Part shown: positions 10,912 through 22,360 of the stretch, piece by piece | How positions within the stretch are numbered: position 1 is the stretch's first letter | Layout of the letters: every line of letters begins with the position of its first letter | Assembly: GCF_963169125.1 (NCBI RefSeq) | Contig: NC_084795.1 | Coordinates: forward strand, 130,551,701 to 130,615,700 | Reading direction: 5' to 3' | DNA: 64,000 nt | From: Humulus lupulus | Taxonomy: Eukaryota > Streptophyta > Magnoliopsida > Rosales > Cannabaceae | The notes under the pieces: generated by a model | What the model saw: only the letters and a program-made list of their open reading frames with translations | The model's database searches: none | Told to the model about the DNA's origin: nothing | Program-made: the position numbers and the translations under genes

Positions 10912-13579
10912 TCAGCGAAGACTTAATCCAACAATGAAAGAAGTGGTGAGGAAAGAGGTCTTGAAATTGTTAGATGATGGGGTGATTTATCCTATTTCTA
11001 ATAGTGCATGGGTAAGTCCAGTACAAGTAGTACCTAAAAAGGGTGGTATGACCGTGGTGAAGAATGAGAGTAATGAATTGATTCCAACAAGGACTGTGAT
11101 GGGTTAGAGGATGTGTATAGATTACTGGAAGTTGAATAAGGCAACTAGGAAATATAATTTTCCTTTGCCTTTTATTGATCAGAAGTTTGATAGGTTGGCG
11201 GGGCATAACTACTATTGTTTTCTAGATGGGTACTCAGGTTATCATCAGATTGTAATTGCACCGGAGGATCAAGAGAAGACAACTTTTACATGTCCTTATG
11301 GTACTTTTGCTTTTAGAAGGATGCCATTTGGGCTATGCAATGCATCAACTACATTTCAACGGTGTATGATGGTTATATTTTCTGACATGGCAGAGAAAGC
11401 GATTGAGATTTTTATGGATCATTTTTCGGTTTATGGGTCTTCTTTTGATAATTGCTTGACTAATTTGGAGTTGGTTTCGAGGAGATGTGAAGAGTCACAT
11501 TTAGTACTTAATTGGGAGAAGTGCCACTTTATGGTGAATGAAGGAATTGTATTGGGGCACAAGATTTCTAAGAAAGGTATTGAGGTAGACTGAGCTAAGA
11601 TTTCTGCAATTGAGAATTTACCACCTCCAATTTCAGTTAAGGGAGTGAGAAGCTTCCTTGGTCATGCAGGGTTTTATAGAAGGTTTATCAAGGATTTTTC
11701 TAAGGTTTCAAAGCCTCTATTTACTTTGTTGATGAATGGAGTTCCTTTTGATTTTGATGAGAAGTGTCACCAAGCTTTTAAGATACTTAAGGAGAAATTG
11801 ATTTCGGCACCTATAGTTGTAGCACCTCAATGGGATTTTCCATTTGAATTGATGTGTGATGCTAGTGACTTTGCAGTTGGGACAGTGTTGGGACAAAGAG
11901 TTGACAAGGTATTTAGAATGATTTATTATGCAAATCGTACCTTGAATGATGCTAAAAATAATTATGCAACTACCGAGAATGAGCTTTTGCCCATAATGTT
12001 TGCCTTTGATAAGTTTAGGCCATACTTGATTGGGAATAAGGTGGTTGTTTACAGAACTCATTCTGCTATAAAATATCTTATGACCAAGAAAGATTCCAAG
12101 CCTCGTCTTATTCGTTGGATTTTGTTGTTACAAGAATTTGATGTGGAAATAAAGGATAAGAAGGGCACAGAGAATTTTGTGGCTGATCACTTGTCTAGAT
12201 TGGAGGTTGATGAGAATTCTATTGATAAAGAAGTTCAATTTAATGATGCTTTTCCTGATGAGCAGTTGTTTGAAGTAAGTGTTTGTAAAGATGTTCCATG
12301 GTGTGCAGACTATGTTAATTTTCTAGCTACAAAGGTTATACCTCCTGAGATGACAAGGCAACAATTGAAGAAATTCTATTCGGAGGTGAAGCACTATTAC
12401 TGGGAGGAGCCTATTCTGTATAAACATTTCCCTGATCAAGTTATTAGAAGATGTATGCCCGAAGAGGAGATGTTGTCAATCTTGACTCAATGCCATACTT
12501 TGCATTGTGGCGGTCATTTCAGAGGAACAAGAGCAGCAACAAAAGTTTTGCAGAGTGGGTTTTACTGGCCTACATTATTTAAAGATGCTAATGTCTTTGT
12601 CAAAAGTTGTGATCATTGTCAACGAACCGGGAATATATCAAGAAGAGATCAAATGCCAATGACTGGTATTTTGGAAGTCAAGTTGTTTGATGTGTGGGGA
12701 ATAGACTTTATGGGACCTTTCCCGTCATCGTATAATAACAAGTACATTCTGCTTTCAGTGGACTATGTTTCTAAATGGGTAGAAGCTGCAACAACTCCTA
12801 CTTGTGATGGGAAAGAGGTACTTAGATTCCTTCACAAAAGTATCTTCACTCGGTTTGGTACCCCAAGCGCAATTATTAGTGATAGGGGAAGTCATTTTTG
12901 CAACATGTCTTTCACTGCTCTCTATGCTTGTTATGGTGTTCATCATCGATAGCCATTGTTTTATCATCCAATTACAAATGGTCAAGCAGAAGTGTCAAAT
13001 ATGGAGATTAAAAGTATCTTGGAAAAGACTGTAAATACGTCAAGGAAGGATTGGTCGAAGAAGCTCGATGATTCACTTTGGCCTTATCGCACTGCATTCA
13101 AAACTCTGATCAGTATGTCACCATATCAATTGGTGTTTGGTAAGGCATGTCATTTACCGGTGGAACTTAAGCACAAGGCTTATTGGTCTGTGAAAAAGTT
13201 AAACATTGATCTCTTTATGGCGGGACAAAATAGCCTTATTGAGTTAAACAAGCTTGATGAATTCTGAAATGAAGCTTGTGAAAATGCAAGGATTTATAAA
13301 GATAAGTCTAAGGCTTTTCATGATAAGCGGATACTTGGGAAGGATTTTTAACCAGGAGATAAAGTGTTGCTATTCCATTCAAGACTTAAGCTTTTTCCTG
13401 GTAAATTGAAATCGAGATGGTCAGGACCATATACAGTAGTTGTGTCACCTCCATATGGAGCGGTGCAACTTCATAGTGAGAAGAAGGAAAACTTTAAGGT
13501 GAATGGTCAGAGGTTGAAGCATTATTTGGAGGGCCCGATGGAAAAATGCAAGTCCGTGGTGATTTTGGAACCACTCTAA
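10912..13579 (+). pseudogene. Athila-lineage Ty3/gypsy pol (RT, RNase H, integrase), five stops
   Basis: One continuous frame from 10913 encodes reverse transcriptase (SNSAWVSPVQVVPKKGG, then FPLPFIDQ and GYSGYHQI), RNase H ([14 protein letters not shown] through ADHLSRLE), integrase with an HHCC finger (HCGG...CDHCQR), the first integrase Asp in GIDFMG, the second in ISDRG and Glu in GQAEVSN, and the C-terminal KLKSRWSGPY region. The wording is that of the Athila lineage. It starts abruptly inside RT because of the LTR at its left, so gag and protease are gone. Five in-frame stops interrupt it, at 11105, 11591, 12950, 13265 and 13349, but no frameshift. The RT box at 11411-11422 reads FMDH instead of FMDD, which removes a catalytic aspartate. 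Non-functional. Confidence 0.9.
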
Positions 13580-14655
13580 ATTGAATACAAACAAGAGTCC
13601 GGCTAAAAGACATTAAAGACAGCGCTATTAGGAGGCATTCCTAAGTTTATTTTTTATTTTTCTTGTATTTTAAATTTATGTTTTTTTGTTTTGTTTGGAA
13701 CAATGTTTTAGGGAATTTGTGTTAGTGATTATTTTTAGTTTTAATTGGGAACAATTGTGATGTATTTTATAAATTGTGAAAAACGTGAAAAAAAAAACGC
13801 AAGATTTTTACAAGAAAAGGTTAGAAAATTTTATTATTGAGGGCAGTAGCACTACACCGTTGGGAAGGTGGTGCTACGACGCTATTTACAGAGAAAATGG
13901 AAAAAAAATTTAAAGATTGAAGCGCTATGAAGAGGGCGCTACGGCGCTAATCTCAGAGCCAAAGGGAATTTTGAATCAAACCTTAGCACTACATCGCTGA
14001 CATAGTGGCGCTACGGCGCTATACCTAAAGAAAAAATGCCTAGAAACCCCAGGTAGCGCTACAACGCCCTATTCCAGAATTTTGTTTTTTTTAAAAAGGA
14101 AGGGTTTAAATTTTTTCTTTCCCCAAACCCTGATTTCTTCTTCTTCTTTTTGTGTTCTCTCTATCCCAGCACCCCAAAACCTCTATTGATCCTCCATTAC
14201 AGCTTCTTCCCAGAAAATCTCATCATATTTTCCAACTATCTTCTTCATCTTATCTTCTATCTCAGCCATTTTGCCCATCTCCAACTCTTTCTTCTAAAAC
14301 TAATCCCCAATTCTAAATTACATTTTGGAACCCTAAAATTAAGAGCTTCATGTTTCTTGAAGGAGGTTAAAATTTTCAAGGGGCTTTGATAAATCAAGCA
14401 CAAGGAAGACCATTTAAAAGGCTAGTAAGTGTTTTCAATCCCTTTTATTTCAAGATTCTTTCTGCATTTGGGGTTGGGTTCAATTGTTGCTTGTCTTTGG
14501 TGGAAATTTCTTTTTTCTATTGTGATTTGTAGTACTTGGGTATTGTGTTCTATGAAATTGGATTGATACGGTGGTTGTGAAGAAGGAGAGTATTTAATTT
14601 AAGAGGAGGTGTTGTCAAAAAAAAATTTCTAGGTTTGGTGTTGTTGAAAGTGTAG
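13580..14655 (+). other. Athila spacer between pol and post-pol ORF
   Basis: Non-coding by appearance, with T-rich and poly-A-rich runs. It contains a cluster of GC-rich dyads (listed separately at 13846-14068) and a pyrimidine-rich stretch around 14100-14300 that looks like a transcribed leader. Long 3' regions with an extra ORF are normal for Athila elements. Confidence 0.5.
13846..14068 (+). repeat. Cluster of GCGCTA dyads in Athila spacer
   Basis: Within an AT-rich context the motif AGCGCTA or close variants recur at least seven times, for example AGGGCGCTACGGCGCTA near 13932, GTGGCGCTACGGCGCTA near 14004 and GGTAGCGCTACAACGCC near 14051. The motif is a near-perfect palindrome. The same wording appears in the 3' LTR of this Athila (18300-18518) and in the neighbouring chromovirus LTR (19873-19920). 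Confidence 0.6.
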
Positions 14656-15891
14656 ACTATCGCTCCTAAAAGTAGAGATGGGAAGTCTAAGGATAAGGGG
14701 AAAGGCAAAGCTTCTGCCTCCCAACATAGGGAGGATAGCTCGGAGTAGGAGTTTGATGAAACCAGATTTATAAATTTTCAAGCTCAAGAGCGATATGAGA
14801 AGTTTGTGCGAAAAATGTTGATTCCTGAACGAGAAGTAGAATATCAATAAGAACCCTTTGATCATCATATTTTTGAGTTAGTTAGAGCTAATCTCGCAGC
14901 TCGAAAGTGGGACAATTTTGTGACAAAACTGGCGTAGGAAAATGTATCATTGGTTTATGAGTTCTATGCGAATTTAAGGGCTAAACACAATGATAAAGTT
15001 TTTGTTAGAGGTAAGCGGGTGTCGTTCACTACAGAAACCATTAATAAGGTTTTCAATGTGCTGCACATAAAACATCAAGAGGAGGAATATACAAGATATT
15101 TGAAGGGATATATAGATTATAATGTTGTGGCTGATAAGCTATGTTTTGAAAATGCTCCATGGAATTTATCTGGCTCTTTACCCAAGAGTATCACGTCATG
15201 TCAATTGAATATTGAGGCCAGATTCTGGGCTTTCTTTGTTTGTGCTTGGTTTATATCAGAAGTCATGTGTCTGACATGAATGAGGATCGAGTACTTTTGA
15301 TGTATGCGCTCATGACAGGAATGATTGTTAACGTGGGTTTGTGGATGAAAGAAAATATAGTTCATTGAAAAGGGTCATACCACTGGAGGCTTGGGCCATG
15401 GATCTGTCATCACAATGTTATGCTATAAAGCTGGAGTTCCCGAGTTAGTTACTAATATTTATTAGTCTTTGCAGCAACCTTTGTCGATTACTTTGATGAA
15501 GGATTATCCTGCACCTGCTCTTTATATGCCACAGATAAGGAAAAAGGGTAAATGCCGTGTGGAAATAGAGGTGGAAGAAGAGGCTGATCCAGTGTTGCTG
15601 GGGGGTAGTAGTGACCATAGCATGAAGAACGTCAGCGATAAGTTGGATTATCTTCTCCAACAAAATCAGTATATGGTTAAGCAACATCACATGTTGAATC
15701 AGTACATGGGCCAACGGTACGAATACAAAGTCAACCATGTGGCTCGCTTAAATAACTTAGTGAATCAGTGGTCTTTAAATGAGGCAGATCAGAATTATTT
15801 TGCTCCACCACCACCGTATCCACCGTGTTCTTTGTTTTACTCTCCGCCTCTACCTCTGTCATTTGCTGGATTTCCAGAACCACCGCCTTAG
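14656..15891 (+). pseudogene. Athila post-pol ORF ('putative plant transposon protein' type), broken
   Basis: Translation in one frame gives a basic N-terminus (KSRDGKSKDKGKGKA), then RFINFQAQERYEKFV, LVYEFYANLRAKHNDKVFVRG and a long body. A short stretch in a second frame reads VLLMYALMTGMIVNVG (15263-15366). The first frame returns with YPAPALYMPQIRKKG and a Gln/Asn-rich coiled region, then a proline-rich end. This is the pattern I know from the extra ORF downstream of pol in Athila elements, sometimes called env-like. Membrane segments or an envelope function cannot be seen. There are stops near 14746, 14848 and 14936, and at least two frameshifts (about 15265 and 15365). No ATG is obvious upstream of the conserved part. 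Non-functional. Confidence 0.7.
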
Positions 15892-16221
15892 CCGTTTCAA
15901 CCTTTCGAGGGACCTTCATCGCAACCGCCACAACTGCCATACTGACGTGGCTGGTCAGGTAAGTCTCTGTTCTCATTCTTTATGCACTTTAACATTGGGG
16001 ACAATGTTCAGTTTTAAGTTTGGGGGAGATATTTATTTCTGGTGTTCTTTGATGCATTTTTTTTCGGTTGGTTTGTTTTTATTTTCGTTAGTTGTTTGGA
16101 GTCATGTTTTAGAGTGTAAATTAAGTTGATGATAATTGCCATTTTAAAATGAATGACTATTTTGTAGTATAATCCAAAGGAAAAATTGATGTGCTTCTGA
16201 AACAATCTGTGTGCTTGGTTA
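15892..16221 (+). other. Athila 3' untranslated region, first part
   Basis: No gene. It contains CATTGGGGACAATG followed by AAGTTTGGGGGAG at about 16017-16028, a purine tract typical of Athila 3' regions. Similar tracts recur at about 17518 and 18065. The solo LTR at 16222 interrupts the region. Confidence 0.45.
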
Positions 16222-16995
16222 TGTTGACGCGGTTCTTCGCCAACAGGTAATTAAGAGAAGAAGAGAAAGGGATTAGTACTGAAAGTAGAACCGTCACAGA
16301 TATGAAATCTTAGAGAATGAACTAGGTGACTCCAGACACGTTTTTTATGTGGTTCAAAGGTTAAAATCCTTCTACTCCACTAGTCAATATTATTCATATA
16401 TTCTGGGTATTTGGTTTACAAAGCATATGGCCCTTCAGAGACTATTTTTCCCAACCCCTATCAACTCCCAGGGTCCCCATATTTATAGGAGAAGGCACCT
16501 GGAAGTTGGTAGGGAGGTCATCCTGTGACCTTACCATTTGTCATATCAACTCTGAGACAATTATGATTAATTCCTAAACCTGACACATAAGTGTGGTCTA
16601 ATCAGTGTGTAAGGAGATAATGGGCCCAAAGCCCAACACAGCCGTGGGTGTCTGAATGCGCACGTTCCTGCTGCGTGTCCGAGAAGTCAGGGGGATATCG
16701 GACACGTGATGTCAGATATATGCACGTTTATCTTGCGTGTATTGACATTACAAAGGGTCAGAGATCCATGGCCAGCTCGTACAACGAGCTTCTTCCTTGA
16801 ACCGACCTTCAGCCTTCAGGTCTTCTGATGCCTTCCTCCGGTCTTGGGGGCCCTTGGCGAGCCTTTGAGGATCCCTCGAGCTAAGAAGGTACGATCTGGA
16901 AACAGGATCTCCGGCCTGGGGGAGTCCTCCGACTAAACCATGATTAGTCCGAAACTCGACCTGCTAATAAGCCCGTGGGAAAACCAGGGCGTACA
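16222..16995 (-). mobile_element. Solo LTR (family A), TSD GGTTA
   Basis: A 774-bp LTR begins TGTTGACGCGGTTCTTCGCC and ends GGGCGTACA. It is flanked by a perfect 5-bp duplication GGTTA (16217-16221 and 16996-17000). No PBS, coding region or polypurine tract is attached, so it is a solo LTR left by LTR-LTR recombination. The terminal bases are the reverse complement of the termini of the element B LTR (TGTACGCCC ... GCGTCAACA). A TATA-like TATTTATAGG near 16479 reads CCTATAAATA on the minus strand. Both facts support minus orientation and kinship to the element B family. A second copy lies at 38711-39459. Confidence 0.88.
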
Positions 16996-18078
16996 GGTTA
17001 GATACTTTGTTTTTTTTTCATTGTGATCTATTGACAATAGAGATCTATTGCTCATAAATTGTAAATGTTATAATTGAATTATTTTATGCATGTCGAATTT
17101 GGATTGTGGATTGAAAAAGATTGAAATAAATTCTAGAACCTGTTTGCTTACTATTTGAGATGAAATTTGAAACAATGCACATTTATGAAAAGGATATAGG
17201 CTTTTTTTTTGGACTGGTCGTGCCTTTCAAGCTAACCCTATTAAATTGTATCCTTAGTCAACCCTTTTGAGCCTTACAACTATTTTCTTGTTAACACATT
17301 CTTTTGAGCCTAGCTATGAATTGGATTTACCATTTACTCTTTTTGACCCATACCATGAGCATGAAATTATTATATGAGTTGAGTGAATGTGTAATGAGAT
17401 GTTTGTATTATGTGTTATTCAGAAAATTACTTGTGATTGAGAAAAATTAAAAAAAGAAAAGGAAAAGAAAGTGAAAAATGATTATGATCCCAAATAGTTA
17501 TCTATTGAAAAAACAAAGTTTGGGGGAGTGTATTGAAAAACAAAAAGAATAAATATTCTCAATCATTGCACAGAAAAAGGGGTAACAAGGGATGAGTGGT
17601 GTGAAATTGCTGGGAAAGTTTGTTTAGTTGGAATGCGTGTGGTATGATTAAGCCTAACCATGTCTCTTTATCTACCTATACCTAAGCCTTCTATTACAAC
17701 CTTTGAAAAGCCTTATTGATTTTTATTTGTGCATTTGTTTATATTAATGGAGAATAACAAGTAGTGCAGGCATATGGAAATAACCGGTTATGTGGTTAGT
17801 TGGCGAGAATTTGATGTGCATACAGTGGTTCAATTATTTTATTTGCGAGTTATGAGTAAATGAGCTTTGGTGTTGATAGATTGCAGTGAAAGGGTAAAGT
17901 ATTTTCACTGAAAATCTAAATTAATATTTTAAATAGCATGATTGTTTTTCTTGAGAATTATATGTGCATAGCAGTCTTGAGTGTTGGAATTAGTTAGTTA
18001 TGTCAACTTGGTTTGTTTAGGTTTGAGTCTAGTTAGATTCTTTACTCGAGGGCAAGAAAGGTTTAGTTTGAGGGAGTT
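16996..18078 (+). other. Athila 3' untranslated region, second part
   Basis: No coding sequence is seen. A second AAGTTTGGGGGAG tract lies near 17517, and a final purine tract TTTGAGGGAGTT (18067-18078) directly precedes the LTR start, so it is the likely plus-strand primer (polypurine tract). Poly-A-rich and AT-rich runs fill the rest. Confidence 0.5.
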
Positions 18079-19452
18079 TGATAAATGAGTTTTAGGCTCG
18101 TTTAGGGTCTAGTTTTTAGGTAGGTTTTCATTAGTTTAGGGCTATTTTATTGTAAAATTATGCTCGTTTGTTCAGGTTTCAGGTTTTCCATGGTAAGTTG
18201 GTGAAAAGAGTGGAATGAAGTGAAAGTGGAAGAAAATGGAGTTAATTTGGGGAAAATTTTGTTTTTCGGGAGCAATATGTCCCAGGTATGATACTGCCAA
18301 TAGCGCTACAACGCTATCAAAGAGGCGCTACAGCGCTAACAAGGATATATTGGAACCTGTTGGATCTGTTAGTAGCGCCCCAGCGCTATAAAGCAGGCGC
18401 TATAGCGCTACAGCGCTACAACGCTACATTATGGGCGCTACAGCGCTAGTGAATCATTTTTTTAGGCATTTCAACACTGACAATAGCTATAGCGCTCAAG
18501 ACCTAGCGCTACAGCGCTATCAACGCATTTTTTTAGATTTTTAGCCACTTTTTGAAGGACAAAATAGTCTTTTCACTTGGGAGCATTGGAGAGCTATTTA
18601 AGGAACCTAATTCAGCGATTTTGAAAGCATTTTTAGTTTTAGAAACCCTAGATTTAGAAAGGGTTGTTGGAATTAGATCTCTTTTTCATCTGAATTCTTT
18701 AGTTATTTTGTATGAATAATTATTTGAAGTTTATTTGCATCATGTTATCTATGAACTAATTTCTTTTATCTAGGGATTATTGTAGTCACTTGGATTTTTA
18801 TTTAAATTTATTATGTTATTCTATTGATACTTCTTCTTTATTCTAATCTATATGATGTTTGTTTAATGCAGGTAAATACTTCATCACTATTTACTTGATT
18901 TAATGGTTTTGATTCAAAATTTGAAAGATGAGAGTTGAATATGCTATCATTATATAGACATAGGTTGCATATTGGATGAAAGTACCTGTATGGATTGTGT
19001 AGTAATTAGGTTTCTATGGTTAATGCCTTCTATATGTTTAAGTTTATCACAGAAATGTAGAAAACCTGCATATAGACTGAGATCTTATATCTTGAAAAAG
19101 AATGGGAATCTATTATATTAACCTGCTATTAGAATAGGAAGAAGAGATTTAGAATTGATTAGTAAAATTAATAGAATGAAAAGTTGATGAAATTAATTCC
19201 AAGGCTTTTTATTATTGATTTTTAATTAGTTGATTCATTGTTTTTCATACAGTTATTTAAATTATGTTCATAATTTAGAGTATTCATTTTAATTTTAATT
19301 ATTCATCTAAGTTTTAATTCACCAAATAGAAAGTTAAAGAACAATTAGTGGTATTTGGAAAACAGTCTTCGTGGGAATGATACTCTACTTATCATATATT
19401 ACTTGAATCAACCATGTATACTTGCGCGCAAATTTTCATAGATCATATATCA
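18079..19452 (+). repeat. Athila 3' LTR
   Basis: It begins TGATAAATGAGTTTTAGG just after a purine tract. Further in it carries phrases I associate with Athila LTRs: GAGAGCTATTTAAGGAACC (a TATTTAA promoter-like box near 18594), ATCTAGGGATTATTGTAGTC near 18771, and CGTGGGAATGATACTC near 19371 close to the end. The right end is not sharp: after TATACTTGCGCGCAAATTTTC the sequence passes into another LTR around 19450, so a few terminal bases may be missing. The 5' LTR of this element is not in the window. Confidence 0.65.
18300..18518 (+). repeat. Cluster of TAGCGCTA palindromes in Athila LTR
   Basis: About ten copies of AGCGCTA/TAGCGCTA-like 7-8-mers are packed in about 220 bp, for example TAGCGCTACAACGCTATC at 18301 and CTATAGCGCTACAGCGCTAC around 18400. 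TAGCGCTA is a perfect 8-bp palindrome. The cluster lies upstream of the TATTTAA box and is repeated in style in the pol-downstream spacer of the same element. Confidence 0.65.
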
Positions 19453-20743
19453 CTTGAGAAGGCTGTAGAAAATAGAAACCAAAACAGAGCATCATCATCT
19501 TCTTCTCCCGATCATTTTTCTTTCTCTTTTCCTTTGGAATTTTTGAACTCTATTTGAGGAATCAAGCTAGGGAAGTGAGCCTTGATGGTCTAGGGTTGTG
19601 TTCCACCATTGAAGAGGGTTCCAAACTAAGCTTTAACATAGAAACTCTGGTTTTACTCTGTTTTCTTATTGAGTTTCAGTTGGAATTTTGAAGTTTAAAA
19701 TGGTGAATTGATGGGAGTTTTTGGCAAAGGTTGATTAGGTTTCGATGCCTAGGACTTTTAGAGTGGATATTTGGGTTCATTCGGGAGTTTGAATGAAGTT
19801 TGGGATCAGTTTGTGAAGCTTGGAATTGGAAAACTCGAAGGAGGAAGAACCAGGGCTGATTCAGCCTGGTCCTAGCGCTATAGCGCCCAAGGGAGGGCAC
19901 TACTGCGCTGTCCAGGGCCAGTCAGCTCTAGTTGTAGTGCTACCCTATTTTTCCTGGTTCCTTGTTGGGGAAATTTTGAGGGTTTTTGGCTCGAGGTTTA
20001 AGTTCCTAAGGCCCGGGATCGAATCTACTAACTGTTTGAGTATGATTCAAGGTTTTGGGAGTGAGGTTTAGGTCAAGAACCTTTTATTGCTCATTTTCAT
20101 TGATGGAAGTTATATATGGTTATGACTAGGTGACCGCTAGGAGATCAAAGAATAGATCGTTCTCAAGGTTCGTTCATTTATTACTTCTCGCTTGAACTAG
20201 AGGTAAGAAAACTGCACCCAATATGTGATGCATGAGATACATGTGATTAGGGCATGACAAGATTATTGAATATGAGATTGATCAGAGCTTGAGTCTCTAT
20301 AATTGTGCATGATCATAATTAAGCAAGTGATTGTTAAGTAAGCGTGTTGAATGCCCTACATTTGAATATTTGACATATGATATATGCCTGGTTGCATTGC
20401 TTACTTGTGAATGGCACTGACCTATGAGTCAAGAATCGGCAATGGTATCATTGTTAACTATGAAACTGTGACTTATTAGTCATGTTTGGCAGTAGTAGTG
20501 AGCACTAGTCGTATGGTATTGGCTTAAGAGTCAAGAACGGTATTAGCGTGTTTAACGCAAGCCAAAAAAATTAGATCTAATCGACATAAGTAGTAAATGA
20601 ATCATCATGAACATTAATGCGTGACCGACCTCAAGTTTGATGAAAATTAAAAGCGCTTGTCTAGCCTAATGGCTAGTTACTTAGAGCCAGGGCTAGAAGG
20701 CCCAGGTGACTGCATCGTCACATGGCTAAGGGTGCGAAGCCCA

Positions 20744-20993
20744 AGTTAGTGACTCACTCATCAGTCACTCATCTAATTCAAGTTTGTGACTCCATAGTCA
20801 CTCATCAGGTTCAAATTAGTGACTCACTCATCAGTCACTCATCTGATTCAAGTTTTTGACTCCATAGTCACTCATTTAGTTTAAGTTAGTGGCTTACTCA
20901 TTAGTCACTCATCTGATTTAAGTTAGTGACTTAGTCATCAGTCACTCATCTGATTTAAGTTAGTGACTCACTCATCAATCACTCATCTGATTA
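20744..20993 (+). repeat. Seven-copy tandem repeat inside LTR
   Basis: Seven imperfect units alternate at first between 37 bp (AGTTAGTGACTCACTCATC...) and 33 bp (AGTTTGTGACTCCATAGTC...), then continue as 37-bp units. Each contains GTGACT and AGTCAC a few bases apart, so each unit can fold into a small hairpin. The array lies in the LTR, upstream of its 3' end. Confidence 0.75.
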
Positions 20994-21589
20994 GGGTTAC
21001 ACGCCCCAGCATGATTATTAGAATCTCAAAGTGTTAATCACTAATATGATTAGGATTGACTTGATAGTCGTCCACACAAGAGGGCAGGATCCACCATCAT
21101 TATCTGGACTTATTTGCATGCATGAATAGGGCTATTATTGCTAGGCATTCCTATTATGATTTAGTAACATGTTATTACTTGTTCATGAGCATATTAAGTT
21201 TTCTTGTTGAGCTTCGACTCACGGGTCCTATGTGGTGCAGGTAAAAGCAAAAGAAAGCTGGACGATTCTTGATTTTAGAAGCTGAGGTGAGGATGTGTAC
21301 ATATGCAGCGACTCGACCGCCACAGCCGAGGGTTGAAAGAGGAACTAGGGTTAAACCCTATTTTGCCGCTTAGGTCGACTGGTTGTAAATATTTTATTGT
21401 AATTAACCTTTAAATTTTATTTTGGGGATCCTAATGTATACAGTAAACGTTCTAGTGAAATGTTGTATCTTAACCAAAAATTTTAACCCTAAACTGCTAA
21501 TCATACTTAGTTACACGATTATGGCCAAATGACTCAATTAGAGAGATTATCACTTTTTAAAATGCACACCATAACGGTCCCTGGGTAGT

Positions 21590-21786
21590 TATTGATTGCA
21601 GATTCAATTAGCAGGTATGTATCTAAGGAAGATAATGAGACCTGGTGGTGGTTATACAGAGGCTGGGAATTACAGCCAGGGTTGGAGTTCTTCATCTACC
21701 CCTCAGAATTTCCAGCAAATGTTTACATATTTGCAATTAAGATTGCAGAGACAAGAGGAAGAGAACAGGTGTTTGAAGATATCAGG
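21590..21786 (+). other. 197-bp interruption of LTR end bounded by 18-bp direct repeat
   Basis: The string TAACGGTCCCTGGGTAGT occurs at 21572-21589 and again at 21787-21804, where it belongs to the true LTR end. The 197 bp between the two are unlike the rest of the LTR and are open in two frames. One reads GGYTEAGNYSQGWSSSS, then a Gln-rich coiled stretch (LQLRLQRQEEEN), which looks like retrotransposon gag or ORF linker sequence. I cannot name its source. Confidence 0.5.
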
Positions 21787-21815
21787 TAACGGTCCCTGGG
21801 TAGTAGGGCGTTACA

Positions 21816-22360
21816 ATGACGCTGGCCACATTCATTTCTCGCATAATGATCCGCCGGTGGTAACCATTCAGCTTGCCAACCGAAGGGTACAAAGGATATT
21901 GGTTGAGAATGGGAGCTCGGTAAACGTGATATTCATGTCCACCCTGTAAAAGATGAGATTGTCTGTAACCGTTCATAAGGCGACCGTAATGACACTGTAT
22001 GGATTCTCAGGTGAAGGAACAACAACCATGGGGACGATCAGGCTAGTATTCACCCTAGGAGATTATACACGAATTGTTTCTAAAATACTCGAGTTCTTCA
22101 TAATCGATTGTCCGTCCGCATACAATACGATTTTGGGACGACCCGCACTGATGACTTTTGAGGCCATCACCTCGATCAGACACTTGGCGATGAAGTTTCC
22201 CTCAACTTCAGGTATATGTACCGTAAACAGAGACCAACTCGCTGCCAGAGAATGCTACAACATTGTCATGAAGGGAAAATCACAACCCAGGAAGCAAGCA
22301 ATGGTCATAGTTGAAGGAAATGAGGAGCCACGGGTAATGGAAGTTACCTAGGGGTGGAAG
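21816..22360 (+). pseudogene. Tat-lineage element D, gag-protease fragment
   Basis: The translation gives a retropepsin-like region: PPVVTIQLANRRVQRILV, then ENGSSVNVIF where related elements read DNGSS, followed by LYGFSGEGTTTMGTIRL, IIDCPSAYNTILGRPALM and GICTVNRDQLAAREC. This is the protease part of Tat-lineage Ty3/gypsy elements, the same as in element B at 29400-29850. The catalytic Asp is replaced by Glu. A stop interrupts at about 21947 and another at 22349. It is truncated on the left by the chromovirus LTR and on the right by the copia 5' LTR. Its downstream RT part resumes at 46207. Confidence 0.8.

Larger units (their letters stand above)
19453..21815 (+). repeat. Chromovirus-like LTR, 5' truncated
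   Basis: The 3' end is clear: CCCTGGGTAGTAGGGCGTTACA at 21815, followed at once by protease coding sequence of a Tat element. The body matches, in the reverse direction, the layout of the LTR at 59547-62077 (splice-like GAACTAGAGGTAAGAAAACTGCACCC near 20196, compared with the reverse complement near 60360). The 5' LTR start (TGTAAC...) is absent, and the left edge abuts the Athila LTR. It contains a seven-copy tandem repeat (20744-20993), GCGCTA dyads (19873-19920) and a small interruption near the 3' end (21590-21786). Lineage (Tekay-like) is inferred from LTR size and termini only. Confidence 0.6.

Noticed and set aside
11717..12061. Open frame on the strand opposite Athila RT
   Set aside because: It is a shadow of conserved pol codons in reverse. 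There are no motifs or splice signals, unlike the antisense genes of elements B and C.
14656..15891. Env-like glycoprotein gene
   Set aside because: The post-pol ORF of Athila is sometimes called env-like, but no signal peptide or membrane segment is visible and the recognisable motifs are those of a plant transposon protein of unknown role.
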